Shown piece by piece: positions 44,697 through 54,226 of a DNA stretch of 64,000 nt (the stretch's first letter is position 1; the number at the start of each line of letters is the position of its first letter). The notes under the pieces were generated by a model. That model searched no databases and had not been told where the DNA came from. It saw only the letters and a list, made by a program, of their open reading frames with translations. Location: NCBI GenBank assembly GCA_025041175.1, contig JAKCFJ010000002.1:955754-1019753 (forward strand), given 5' to 3'. The position numbers and the translations under genes are program-made. The stretch comes from Halobacteriales archaeon YIM A00010. Lineage in GTDB: Archaea; Halobacteriota; Halobacteria; Halobacteriales; Haloarculaceae.

Positions 44697-45563
44697 GTGT
44701 CGCGCGCTTCGCCACCAGACCGTATTTCCCCCTCACAGGACAGCGATTCGAACAACTGGCAGCAGTGGCTGCTGTTCGGTGTCGGGGGACTGTTCTTGCT
44801 CGGCACCATCGTCGTCATCGCCGGGCCAGGGCTTCCGTTCGGGGGAGTCTCCGACGATAACACGACCACCACACCGGTCGATGAGACACAACAGCCGACG
44901 TCGACAGCGACGCCCACCCCCACACCTACACCGACCGAACGCGTGGAGTACCGGGTCAACGCCGGCGGACAGAGGATTGAAGCCACTGACGACGGCCCGG
45001 ACTGGATCGCCGACAGCGCAGGGTCTCCCGCGAGGTATTTGAACCACGAAGCGGCGGACACGATCGTCAGCAACACCTCCGACTCGATCACCGTCGAGAA
45101 CCCCGTTTCCGAGTCGGTGCCACGGGAGATGTTCAAATCGTATCGCTTCGAACGGGGAGGCGGTCTCTTCAGCCAGCCCGACGAGATGACGTGGGCGTTC
45201 CCCGTCGATCCCGAACACGAGTATGAGGTCCGGATCTACGTGATGGAGCCGTTTTTCGTCGACAGAAACCCGGACCGGCCCGACGAAAGGCTGTACAGCG
45301 AAGGAGGCCCCCGGACGTTCGACATCAGCATTGAAGACGAAATCGTCGTAGAAGGGTACGAGCCGTTCGTCGAACACGGCCACGACGTGGGAGCGGTCAA
45401 GGCCTTCGAGACGTCGCCCGACGATGGCACTCTCACCATCCAATTCCACCGCGGAGCGGAGAACCCTACCATCTCCGGTATCGAAATCGTGGACAAAGGA
45501 CCGCGAGACGCTAATAACGGTCGGAACGAGAGCGAACCGAGTCGAACTGTTGATACAGTATGA
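44697..45563 (+). CDS. Malectin-domain membrane-anchored protein
   Basis: 288 aa from GTG 44697. One membrane segment (about residues 24-44) is followed by a Thr/Pro linker (TATPTPTPTP) and a malectin-like carbohydrate-binding domain (VEYRVNAGGQRIEATDDGPD, SVPREMFKSYRFERG, NPTISGIEIVD). The domain would face outward and may bind glucans. The stop codon lies within a tandem hairpin repeat. Confidence 0.85.
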   Translation: MSRASPPDRISPSQDSDSNNWQQWLLFGVGGLFLLGTIVVIAGPGLPFGGVSDDNTTTTPVDETQQPTSTATPTPTPTPTERVEYRVNAGGQRIEATDDGPDWIADSAGSPARYLNHEAADTIVSNTSDSITVENPVSESVPREMFKSYRFERGGGLFSQPDEMTWAFPVDPEHEYEVRIYVMEPFFVDRNPDRPDERLYSEGGPRTFDISIEDEIVVEGYEPFVEHGHDVGAVKAFETSPDDGTLTIQFHRGAENPTISGIEIVDKGPRDANNGRNESEPSRTVDTV

Positions 45564-45579
45564 ACTGTTGATACAGTAC
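45544..45579. repeat. Tandem 18-bp hairpin repeat at the end of the malectin gene
   Basis: Two adjacent copies (45544-45561 and 45562-45579) of GAACTGTTGATACAGTA. Each contains the inverted repeat ACTGT-TGAT-ACAGT. The malectin-protein stop lies at the join (45561-45563). A further partial unit (ACAGTT, AACTGT) follows to about 45607. Confidence 0.8.
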
Positions 45580-45675
45580 GGACAGTTTATAAGAAGTGCG
45601 AACTGTATGGGAAGTGCAGACTTCGTTCACCGTGTGATCGCATCGTGTTGGCGTCATTTCAGCGTCAGTGTCGGC

Positions 45676-46968
45676 TCACGACGGTGACCGGTCGGGCTGA
45701 CCGGTCGCTTCGGTTTCGGGGGCGACGGTTCCGAACAGCCACACCGTGCCGCCGATCGCGAGGAAGAGACCCCCGAGCGCTGCAACCGCCGTGGTCGCCG
45801 TGGCCGCATCGGCCACCACTCCGGTTCCGAGCACCAGCGGGGTGCGCAGCGCCATGTACCCCATCGACACCACCGAGAGCAGCGTCGCCCGTCCGACGGA
45901 CGCAGTATGATCGTTGATGTAGCCGTTGGCGATGGGTTTGACGAGCGGCATCGAGGTCCGCATCGCCGCGAACATCGGCAGCGCAAACGCCCCGATCCAC
46001 AGGGGCACCACGAGCGCGGCGGCCGTGATCCCCGACACGCATAGCACGGCCCGGCGGACACCGAGCCGATTCTCGATCCGCCCCGCGTAGTAGCCGCCCA
46101 CGGCCGCCACCGCAGTGAGACCGGCGTACAGCACGCCCAACCCGAGCGCTAGCGACGGACCTGCTTTCCCCGCCCGGGCCACGGCGGTGCCCGCACGAAG
46201 ATCCATGCCGAACTGGCTGGCGTAGGGAGCCAACGTCTCGACCGCCATCGGTTGGACGTAGCCCTGTGCAACGCCGATAACGGCGTAAAACAGCCCAACG
46301 TACACCACCAGCGACCGGAGGGGTGGTCGGACCAGGTGATCGCGGGCGATGGTGAGCGCTGCGAGCGGTCCGAGCCGATCCGAATCCTTGCTTCCGTCCG
46401 CATACTGGCTGTTCTTCGGGAGCGAAAGCAGCGTCACGAAGCCCAGACTGTTGAACAGGGCGGCGACAACGAACGGATACGTCGGCTCGATGCCGTACAG
46501 CAGGCCACCACCGATCATCGATACCGCTGCTGTCCAGTTCTGTACCGCGTCTCCTCGGCCACGGACGTGACTGAACCGGTCGGCATCGAGCCGCTCGTCG
46601 AGGACATCGTACAGCCACGCGTCCATACTACCCGAGCGAAACACCAGCGCTAGCGCCCACAACGCGTACAGAACGGCGTACGGAATGAAACCATCCATGA
46701 CCACGAATCCGCCCACCGAGCCGACGGTGAACGCCACGCTGAGCAGCAAACTCGCCCGCCGGCCCAACCGATCACCGACGTATCCCGTCGGCACCTCGCT
46801 GACGACCGCCAACACTGAGTACAGCGCGGACAACGCCGCGAGCTGCGTGTACGTCAGAGACCGCAACAGAAATAGTGTGAATATCGGTGTGATGAACCCG
46901 ACCGACATCGTGGCTCGATACAGGTAGTACCGACCCAGAAGCGACCGCTCAGACAAGAAATCAGACAT
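45676..46968 (-). CDS. MFS transporter
   Basis: 430 aa with about 12 hydrophobic segments and the MFS loop signature YVGDRLGRRASLLLSVAF after helix 2. A basic loop near residue 190 divides two six-helix halves. Substrate unknown. It stands next to the polysaccharide-hydrolase locus but on its own promoter. Confidence 0.88.
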   Translation of the reverse strand: MSDFLSERSLLGRYYLYRATMSVGFITPIFTLFLLRSLTYTQLAALSALYSVLAVVSEVPTGYVGDRLGRRASLLLSVAFTVGSVGGFVVMDGFIPYAVLYALWALALVFRSGSMDAWLYDVLDERLDADRFSHVRGRGDAVQNWTAAVSMIGGGLLYGIEPTYPFVVAALFNSLGFVTLLSLPKNSQYADGSKDSDRLGPLAALTIARDHLVRPPLRSLVVYVGLFYAVIGVAQGYVQPMAVETLAPYASQFGMDLRAGTAVARAGKAGPSLALGLGVLYAGLTAVAAVGGYYAGRIENRLGVRRAVLCVSGITAAALVVPLWIGAFALPMFAAMRTSMPLVKPIANGYINDHTASVGRATLLSVVSMGYMALRTPLVLGTGVVADAATATTAVAALGGLFLAIGGTVWLFGTVAPETEATGQPDRSPS

Positions 46969-47316
46969 ACCGCTTCGAACGCGCCTCGGTGACTTAAACG
47001 GTTGCTGAATTCGTTTTTTGTTCGATTACAATAAAGAATTTCATACGATACGATAAGTAATGTTTCGATGTTACGTATGGTCAAATATTTAGTGGTTATA
47101 TTCCAACAGCGGCGTTCGAATCGTTTATAGATGATCTATGGCGAGTATGGGATCATATCTCTCTATCCCCAATACATAAATAAATCAATATATTATATAT
47201 ATAAATATCGATGAATATGACGTATTATCGTTTATCTATCGTGCTGGAACGAAACGCGTTCGTGACGCGTATTGGCCAGTCGGCGAAGATTTTCGGTTTG
47301 GAGGGCCGATCGTCGC
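46969..47316. other. AT-rich intergenic region
   Basis: 348 bp with long runs of A/T, including alternating TATATATATA at about 47195-47205. No gene seen. It holds the promoter of the MFS gene and lies downstream of the next minus-strand gene. Confidence 0.6.
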
Positions 47317-48549
47317 TCAGTTGGGAACCCGGTGTTTCAGATCGACTTCCTCGATGAGGTCGTCGTTTCGATCCATGTTCGTTTCCAGTTCGACGTGGAG
47401 CGAGCCCAACATCGTGTCAACGAGCTGTTGGCGCTCGGCCGACGACGGGTAGGACGCGTCAGTCGCGTACACCGGCGTGCCGATTTCGAGCGACCAGCGC
47501 TGGTTCGGGTAGGCGGTTCGCATGTGGTAGGGCTGGTCGTGGTAGGCCAGCCGGATCGCGTACACCGAGAGTCCCTCGTAGTCGTCGTGGACGACCTCGA
47601 TGACGTCGCGTTGGGGGTGACCGAGCGAGGGATCGGGTCGTTGGGCGTTGTTGTAGTGGCCGTCGGCCAGATTCTCGCCCATCCCCGAGGGACCGAGCCA
47701 CCAGAGAACAGCGCCGTCCAGGTGGTAGGGCACCGAGCTGACGTTCTCGAACTCGAAGTACTGATACCAGTAGCCGTCGTTGAGGACGTGCATTTTGACC
47801 TCGGCCGCCATCGGTGCGGTGGCAGTGAAGCCGTCACCCAACGTCTCGCCGGTCACGGGGTGAATCTTCTCGCTCGCCGCGTCGAGAACGGGGTTAGCAT
47901 CGTTGTGGAGCACATCGTCGGGAAGCGGTGCGGCGCTCCCCCACTCCTCGTTTTGGGGCTGATCGTGGACTCGATCCCGCTCGGCGACCTCCTCGGGAAG
48001 GTACGTCCGGGCATCCGTTGGCCACTGGCTTTGTGTGAACTGGGACGGATCGTTGCTCGCAACGGTCGGACCGGCGGTCTCCTCCCAGACGCTCTGTGGT
48101 TGGTTGTGTAGCGACAGCGGCTCCGTTTCGTCGGGGACCAACGCCAATCGAGGAAGGAGCTTGACGGCCGCGTGCGCCGGGAAATCCGCCGCCGCGAGGG
48201 TTTGGACGCGGGGAAGAGCTTGGGTGCCGAGATCACCGAGCGTCAGCGTGCCATCCCCGACCGTGTTCTGAACCGCCTCGACGTTGTAGCCGAACTGATC
48301 GGCTTTCTCGGCGTCGGATGAATCCCCAGTCGGAAGGTAATCGAGGAAATCTCGCGGAACGTAGTATGGATCATCGTACTGGTGACACAGCTCCGCAACG
48401 GTTGTGTCGGCCGTTATCGTCGACGGAAGCTGATCGTCTGCCGCCGGCTCAGCTTCGGTGGGAGCCGGTGTTCGTCCCGTGACTGCGCCCGCGAAGCCGA
48501 GCGTTCCGAAAGCGATGCTACTTTTCAGGATGGTCCGTCGTCTGACCAT
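47317..48549 (-). CDS. Tat-exported protein of unknown function
   Basis: 410 aa. Tat signal RRRTILKSSIAFGTLGFAG, no lipobox Cys. The mature part has no recognised catalytic motif. It contains conserved-looking blocks (VKMHVLNDGYWYQYFEFENV, HLDGAVLWWLGPSGMGENLA) suggesting a beta-rich fold. It is the gene immediately downstream of the polysaccharide-hydrolase run, in the same direction, and may be functionally linked. Confidence 0.7.
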   Translation of the reverse strand: MVRRRTILKSSIAFGTLGFAGAVTGRTPAPTEAEPAADDQLPSTITADTTVAELCHQYDDPYYVPRDFLDYLPTGDSSDAEKADQFGYNVEAVQNTVGDGTLTLGDLGTQALPRVQTLAAADFPAHAAVKLLPRLALVPDETEPLSLHNQPQSVWEETAGPTVASNDPSQFTQSQWPTDARTYLPEEVAERDRVHDQPQNEEWGSAAPLPDDVLHNDANPVLDAASEKIHPVTGETLGDGFTATAPMAAEVKMHVLNDGYWYQYFEFENVSSVPYHLDGAVLWWLGPSGMGENLADGHYNNAQRPDPSLGHPQRDVIEVVHDDYEGLSVYAIRLAYHDQPYHMRTAYPNQRWSLEIGTPVYATDASYPSSAERQQLVDTMLGSLHVELETNMDRNDDLIEEVDLKHRVPN

Positions 48550-48596
48550 ATCTATATACTAAACTACTAATACTTAAATGTAATTATTAAGAATAT

Positions 48597-48612
48597 AATA
48601 TTAATTAATATT
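48597..48612. promoter_or_regulatory. 16-bp AT palindrome between hydrolase run and unknown Tat gene
   Basis: AATATTAATTAATATT is a perfect palindrome in the 143-bp gap upstream of the gene that starts at 48549. It could be an operator for that gene or part of the transcript end of the GH10 gene. Confidence 0.4.
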
Positions 48613-48692
48613 CAATTTGTATTCGTGCGAGAGATGAATAATCACACGGCCGAAAATGGGCAAGTGATGAACCGCGAGAGGGGCGTCCGGAT

Positions 48693-50753
48693 TCAGGAGA
48701 CGGTGATGGTGATCTCGTGGGTGGTGGTGGCGTCCTCGTTGTCGGTGGCTGTCAGCGCCACGGTGTACGTCCCGGCCGTGTCGTAGGTGTGGGCGTTCCA
48801 CCAGCCCGTGGCCGTGGTGCCGTCGCCGAACGCCCAGTCCAGCGCCGTGATCCACCGGTCGTTGCCCGACGTATCCACCACCTGGAACGTGATTCGTTCG
48901 TCCACGGCGGCCGCCGTTGCGCTCGGCTCTACCTCCGCGAGCAGCTCGTCGGAGCCGCCGCCATCGCCATCGGTGGTCGCAGTAACCGTTGCTCGATCGG
49001 ACTCGTTGCCAGCGCCGTCGACCGCCGACACGCCGATCACGTATTCAGTGTCCTCGGACAGCCCCGAGACAGTCGTACTCGTCGTTCCTGCGGAGACGGT
49101 GTGGTCGGAATTCCCGTCGACGGCGACCGCGTACTGGTCCAGCCCGGAGCCGCCGGTGTCCGAGGACGCGTCCCAGCCCACCGACACCGAGGACCCCGTC
49201 GTCGCGCTCACCGACAGGTTCGACGGAACCGTCGGTGCTGTCTCGTCGCCGCCACCGCTGCCGTCGGCGGTCACAGTGACAGTGCTCGTGCCTGAGGGGG
49301 CGGTGAGCGAGACGGCCGTGGTTGTCGATCCGGAGTCGGTAGTGACAGTGATCTCGTGTTCGCCGAGGAACGCCGAGGTAGCGTAAGTACCGCTGCCGTC
49401 TGTGGTACCGTTCTCGTCGGTCCACCACTCGTCGAACACCAGGTTGGTCCACACGTCGTAGGCCGGCTTGGGCGACCAGTCGTCGTAGAACAGCGGCGCC
49501 TCGTTTTCCCAGTGACGGCCGTCCCAAAAGCCCCACATGATGAAAGCGTCGACCCCGGGGTGGCTGAACGCGCCGCGGAGGTAGTTTTCGAGCACGTCCG
49601 CCCGTTCCTGGTCGCTGTTCCAGTCGTCGCCGTTGTAGGTGTCGAACTCGGTGATCTTCACCCGCGCACCGTGGTCGGCCCACTGGTTGATCTCGCTTGT
49701 GACCTCGGTAGCGCTGATCCGCCCGTCGGGGTTGTCGTCGGTGTCGTTCTCGCCGGTCCGGGCGGCGGCGTGGGCCTGCAGCCCGACGGTGTCGAGCTGG
49801 ACCGTGGTGTTGATGTGGTCGATCTCGGTTTCGTACCGACCGTCCACGTAGTCGTAGGCGAAGTGATTGAAGTCGTTGACAGCGATGCCGATGTCGAGAC
49901 CGTTGTCGTCGATCACCGACGCGGCCTGGTCGTACCAGTCGGCCAGCAGCTGTGAGGTCCACGGAACGACCTCGCCGGTCCACGGCTGGTCAGTGTCGAT
50001 CCGATCGCCGTACACGCCCAGCTGGAGCTGGTAGGCGTGCATCGCCTCGTTGACGACCTCCCATTCGGTGACGTCCTCGCCGTAGTGGGTGATGATGTCC
50101 TCGATGTGCTGCATCGATCGATCGCGGATCGTTTGTTCGTCCTCGTTGTCGATCGCCGTCAGGATGTCGTCCGGGATCGCGCTGACGCCGTCTCGACCCC
50201 AGATGCAGACGTGCCCGCGAACGTCCAGCCCCTGATCGAGGAGCCACTGGGTGGCACTGTCGGCCAGCTGCTGTTCGGTCTCCCAAAAGCGCCACTTGTG
50301 GCGGTTCTCCAGCACCGCCGTGTTGAACAGCTCCGGGATGTAGGTGCGGTAGTCGTCGCCCGCACTCGACTCGTTGATCAGGGTGCCGGCGTTGACGGCT
50401 GTTCCGAGATCGAACTCGTGTTCTTGCATCTCGAGAGAGACCTGTGCGTCCGAAACCGGCGTGCCGTCGGGGTTCTCGACGACGATTTCGAGCTCGGTCG
50501 TGCGGTGCTCTTCGATGCGCTCCTCGACCGTTTTGGACGTGTCGGCCGGCTGGGCAGCCGCGGTGGACAGGGGAGAAGAGCGGGTGGCACCACCCAACGC
50601 GCTGGCCAGCCCCAGCCCGCCCAGCGCGCGGAGGTAGTCCCGGCGGCCGAACGGCCCGAAAGATCCGTCCGTCGACGACTTCGGTGGGTCCACCCCGTTC
50701 GCGTGGTCGTGGGTCGATACAGGTTCGTTCTGTGAGTCGCGTCGATCGGTCAT
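48693..50753 (-). CDS. GH10 endo-1,4-beta-xylanase with FN3 and PKD domains, Tat-exported
   Basis: 686 aa. Tat motif GRRDYLRALGGLGLASALGG. GH10 catalytic barrel (about residues 85-440) with acid/base Glu in WEVVNEAMHAY and nucleophile Glu in KITEFDTY. A short beta-rich segment precedes an FN3 domain (about residues 510-600) and a C-terminal PKD domain (SATAAAVDERITFQV to the end). ATG at 50753. It would cleave xylan outside the cell. Its PKD DNA is nearly identical to that in the next two genes. Confidence 0.93.
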   Translation of the reverse strand: MTDRRDSQNEPVSTHDHANGVDPPKSSTDGSFGPFGRRDYLRALGGLGLASALGGATRSSPLSTAAAQPADTSKTVEERIEEHRTTELEIVVENPDGTPVSDAQVSLEMQEHEFDLGTAVNAGTLINESSAGDDYRTYIPELFNTAVLENRHKWRFWETEQQLADSATQWLLDQGLDVRGHVCIWGRDGVSAIPDDILTAIDNEDEQTIRDRSMQHIEDIITHYGEDVTEWEVVNEAMHAYQLQLGVYGDRIDTDQPWTGEVVPWTSQLLADWYDQAASVIDDNGLDIGIAVNDFNHFAYDYVDGRYETEIDHINTTVQLDTVGLQAHAAARTGENDTDDNPDGRISATEVTSEINQWADHGARVKITEFDTYNGDDWNSDQERADVLENYLRGAFSHPGVDAFIMWGFWDGRHWENEAPLFYDDWSPKPAYDVWTNLVFDEWWTDENGTTDGSGTYATSAFLGEHEITVTTDSGSTTTAVSLTAPSGTSTVTVTADGSGGGDETAPTVPSNLSVSATTGSSVSVGWDASSDTGGSGLDQYAVAVDGNSDHTVSAGTTSTTVSGLSEDTEYVIGVSAVDGAGNESDRATVTATTDGDGGGSDELLAEVEPSATAAAVDERITFQVVDTSGNDRWITALDWAFGDGTTATGWWNAHTYDTAGTYTVALTATDNEDATTTHEITITVS

Positions 50754-50870
50754 GAGTATCGTGTTCGGTGTGAGAGTCGCGTAAGTGTTCGATTTGCGCG
50801 CGTTACTCCATTTCGCGGTGCGGGTGCCGCCCTGCCAGGCGGCGGATGTCAGGGGAACCAGCAACCGGAT

Positions 50871-52577
50871 TCAGGAGACGGTGATGGTGATCTCGTGGGT
50901 AGTGGTGGCGTCCTCGTTGTCGGTGGCTGTCAGCGCCACGGTGTACGTCCCGGCCGTGTCGTAGGTGTGGGCGTTCCACCACCCGGTGGCCGTGGTGCCG
51001 TCGCCGAACGTCCAGTCCAACGCCGTGATCCACCGGTCGCTGCCCGACGTATCCACCACCTGGAACGTGATCTGTTCGTCCACGGCAGCCGCCGTCGCGC
51101 TCGGATCTACTTCTGCGAGTACGTCATCCGACCCACCGCCATCGCCATCAGTGGTCGCCGCGACGGTTGCCGTACTCGACGCGTTGCCCGCGCCGTCGAC
51201 CGCCGAGACTCCGATCTCGTAGCTCGTTCCCGAGGAAAGGCCGGAAACGGTCGTCTCGGTGGTGTCGGCCAAGACGGTATGATCCCGACTACCGTCGACG
51301 GCGACCGCGTAGTGGTTCACTCCGGAGCCGCCGGTGTCCGAAGCGGCGTCCCAATTGACGGTCACCGACGAATCCGTCGTCGCGCTCACCGACAGGTTCG
51401 AGGGGAGGGTCGGTGGCGTCGTGTCGTCGCCGTTTTCCGATCCGCCGAGCCACGTCTTGATGTACCCGCCCATCTGTTCCGGATCGTCTTTGAGGGTCCA
51501 CGGTTCGTTGGCTCCCGCATCGGGCGAATCAAAGAACGTCGGTGCCCACGAGTCATCGAAGCACCACGAGATCCAGCCCATATTCTCGTACCCCTCGACC
51601 CAGTCGCGGAACGGTTCACCCCAGCCGGAAGTGGTGCCCTGATCGACGCCGCCACCCGCCGGATCCCAGCCGAACTCGGTGATCACGACGGGAACGTCGT
51701 TCGCCGGCTCCCCGTAATACTGATCGAACTCGGACGGTTGGCCGTTGTCCGGGTAGATGTGGCCCGCGTAGATCAGGTTCTCCCCGTCAAAGGGGTACTC
51801 CGGAGCCATGTGGGTTACCGATGTCCACCGCGGAGAACCGATGATGACCGGCGTTTCCGGCGCGTGTGAACGGATCAGGTCGACCCACGGTTGGGCCGCG
51901 TCGCGCCACGTCTGCCACGCACCGGGATCGTCGCCGTACATCGCAGGCTGCGTCGGCTCGTTGAACAACTCGAAGAGAACGTGCTCGTCTGCGGCGAACT
52001 CCGGGGCAACCCGGTCCCAGAACGTCCGCATCACGTCGTCGATCGGATCGAGATCCGCATCGTTTTCCTCGTTGTAACTGTCGGTTGCTTCCTGGGTGTA
52101 CGGACGGATGAGGTGATAATCGACCAGCGCGTAGACGTCTTGTTCTCCGAGATACTCGACCGCCGGCCGCACGATCTCTGTCACGTAGGTCTCCAGACCG
52201 AAGTGGTCGACCGAGTCCTTCGTGAACGGGAGACGGACGACGTTCGGGCGCCAGCCGCGGCTCTCGTCGGTCGCCCAGCCGAGCACTTCCTCGAACGTCT
52301 TGGGGTGAAACCGCCGGTAAAAGCCCGGATCGGCGGGAGCCATCCCCTGAAGTCTCACATCGTTGCCGTCGGGATCGCGGATCCACCGTCCCTCGGTGTG
52401 GAGCCGGGGCGTTGCCGCGGCCACCGGGGTAATCCCGCTTCCGAGGACGAGTCCCCCGACACCGGCGCCAGTGGTCCGCAGGAACGCGCGCCGCGAGAAC
52501 GGGAACCTCCCGCCGCGGTCATGGCCCTCGTTGTCGCTCGATACTGCTTCGGTTTCCATTCGTTTTTCGTCTTTCAT
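50871..52577 (-). CDS. GH5 glycoside hydrolase with FN3 and PKD domains, Tat-exported
   Basis: 568 aa. Tat motif SRRAFLRTTGAGVGGLVLGS. GH5 barrel (about residues 60-370) with acid/base in FELFNEPTQP and nucleophile in VVITEFGWD. FN3 (about 385-475) and PKD (about 480-568) follow. The sequence RLHTEGRWIRDPDGNDVRLQ after the signal matches the start of the other GH5 enzymes in the run. Probably an endoglucanase-type enzyme; exact substrate unknown. Confidence 0.9.
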   Translation of the reverse strand: MKDEKRMETEAVSSDNEGHDRGGRFPFSRRAFLRTTGAGVGGLVLGSGITPVAAATPRLHTEGRWIRDPDGNDVRLQGMAPADPGFYRRFHPKTFEEVLGWATDESRGWRPNVVRLPFTKDSVDHFGLETYVTEIVRPAVEYLGEQDVYALVDYHLIRPYTQEATDSYNEENDADLDPIDDVMRTFWDRVAPEFAADEHVLFELFNEPTQPAMYGDDPGAWQTWRDAAQPWVDLIRSHAPETPVIIGSPRWTSVTHMAPEYPFDGENLIYAGHIYPDNGQPSEFDQYYGEPANDVPVVITEFGWDPAGGGVDQGTTSGWGEPFRDWVEGYENMGWISWCFDDSWAPTFFDSPDAGANEPWTLKDDPEQMGGYIKTWLGGSENGDDTTPPTLPSNLSVSATTDSSVTVNWDAASDTGGSGVNHYAVAVDGSRDHTVLADTTETTVSGLSSGTSYEIGVSAVDGAGNASSTATVAATTDGDGGGSDDVLAEVDPSATAAAVDEQITFQVVDTSGSDRWITALDWTFGDGTTATGWWNAHTYDTAGTYTVALTATDNEDATTTHEITITVS

Positions 52578-52626
52578 TGTTATTTCTCTCGCATCCCTCG
52601 TTTCGGTGGACTGGGCTGCTGGCCGG

Positions 52627-54204
52627 TCAGGAGACGGTGACGGTGATCTCGTGGGTAGTGGTGGCGTCCTCATTGTCGGTGGCGGTCAGCGCCACGGTGT
52701 ACGTGCCGGCGGTGTCGTAGGTGTGTTCGTTCCACCACCCGGTGGCCGTGGTGCCGTCGCCGAACGCCCAGTCCAGCGCCGTGATCCACCGGTCGCTGCC
52801 CGACGTATCCACCACCTGGAACGTGATCCGTTCGTCCACGGCGGCCGCCGTTGCGCTCGGCTCTACCTCCGCGAGCAGCTCGGAGCCCCCACCGTCGCCG
52901 GCGTCCGTCGTCGCGGTGGTCGACACCGCGTCGGACGTGTTGCCCGCGCCGTCGACCGCCGACACGCCGATCTCGTAGCTCGTCTCCGCCGACAGCCCCG
53001 AGACAGTCGTACTCGTCGTTCCTGCGGAGACGGTGTGGTCGGAATTCCCGTCGACCGAGATCACGTACTGGTCCAGCCCGGAGCCGCCGGTGTCCGAAGC
53101 GGCGTCCCAGCCAACCGACACCGACGAATCCGTCGTCGCGCTCACCGACAGGTTCGAGGGGAGGGTCGGTGGCGTTGTGTCGTCACTGCCACCGCCCTCT
53201 CCGAGCTTGTCGTACACCACGTCGAAGTACGATGACGCCGAGTACGAGGCGGCACCACAGTCGTCACCCCAGTAGGGCGAGGACATGTTCATCGGGTCGT
53301 TCGATCCGTCGCCGTTCCACGCCCATCCGATGACCGGCCAGCCGAGAGACTTGGCGTGGTCGACGATCGCCGACCAGTCGGCACCGCTGGGGCTGGACGC
53401 CCAGTTGCCAAACTCGCCGATCATGCAGGGGTAGCCAGTCTCGTCCACGACGTTCAGGTGTTCGGGTTGGAGCGCCTCGTTCACCTCCTGGTTCCACCCG
53501 CTCGGATACACGTGCACCGAGAGGATGATGTCGCTGTCAGCGATCTGTGCTGTGGCGTCGGCCAGACGGTGGGTTTCCTGCCCCCAGCCGGGCGCGTCGC
53601 AGACGATCGGACCGGCGTAATCGGTGCCGTCGCGCACCGTGCTGATCGCGTCGTTGTACGCGGATGCGTACTGGTCGGCGGAGACAGTGTGATCACCCCA
53701 CTCGTTCATCATGTTGATCGTGAACGAGGTGTCCTGGGAGAGGTAGTCGTACTGTTCGACCCACCAGTCGGCCGCCGCCTGCAGCGCTCCCGCGTTGGCG
53801 GCCCCGTTGTCCGGGTAGTGGTGGTAGGTCCCGATGACCTCGTAGCCGTGGTTTGCGGCCTCGTCGATCCACCGCTTTGCGTCCTCGCGCGTCGTGGCGA
53901 CCTCATTGAAATCGAACGGTTCGATCTCGATCCGCACCGTCTGGATGTCCGGATGCTCGTCCATCAGTCCCCACCCCAAGTTCTGATCCCCGTCACAGAA
54001 GTAGGAGGGTTGGAGATTCACGCCGTCGCCGAAGGAGGCTGGTGCCGCGCTCGTCGGGCCGACGCCGGCCAGCCCGAGCGCCACACCGGTGCCCACTGCC
54101 CGCAGAACGCTCCGCCGGCGGATCGTCGTGGAGCTGTCTTCGCGTCGGTTGGCGTCGCGTCGGTCGGTGTTCGATTCCGGTTTGAGTGTGTCGTTCGTCG
54201 TCAT
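52627..54204 (-). CDS. GH5 mannanase-like hydrolase with FN3 and PKD domains, Tat-exported
   Basis: 525 aa. Tat motif RRRSVLRAVGTGVALGLAG. The catalytic domain (about residues 55-335) differs from its GH5 neighbours: acid/base in TINMMNEWGD and nucleophile in CMIGEFGNW, with an overall shape like GH5 beta-mannanases. FN3 and PKD domains follow. The mannan assignment is tentative. Confidence 0.85.
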   Translation of the reverse strand: MTTNDTLKPESNTDRRDANRREDSSTTIRRRSVLRAVGTGVALGLAGVGPTSAAPASFGDGVNLQPSYFCDGDQNLGWGLMDEHPDIQTVRIEIEPFDFNEVATTREDAKRWIDEAANHGYEVIGTYHHYPDNGAANAGALQAAADWWVEQYDYLSQDTSFTINMMNEWGDHTVSADQYASAYNDAISTVRDGTDYAGPIVCDAPGWGQETHRLADATAQIADSDIILSVHVYPSGWNQEVNEALQPEHLNVVDETGYPCMIGEFGNWASSPSGADWSAIVDHAKSLGWPVIGWAWNGDGSNDPMNMSSPYWGDDCGAASYSASSYFDVVYDKLGEGGGSDDTTPPTLPSNLSVSATTDSSVSVGWDAASDTGGSGLDQYVISVDGNSDHTVSAGTTSTTVSGLSAETSYEIGVSAVDGAGNTSDAVSTTATTDAGDGGGSELLAEVEPSATAAAVDERITFQVVDTSGSDRWITALDWAFGDGTTATGWWNEHTYDTAGTYTVALTATDNEDATTTHEITVTVS

Positions 54205-54226
54205 TGGTCTCGGTGTGGAGGGTAGC

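Noticed and set aside
47185..47215. Alternating AT tract as a replication origin element
   Set aside because: No Cdc6/Orc1 gene or origin-recognition repeats nearby; it is simply an AT-rich intergenic stretch.
48693..53180. Near-identical DNA blocks considered as insertion sequences
   Set aside because: They are in-frame protein domains (FN3, PKD) with no transposase or terminal repeats.
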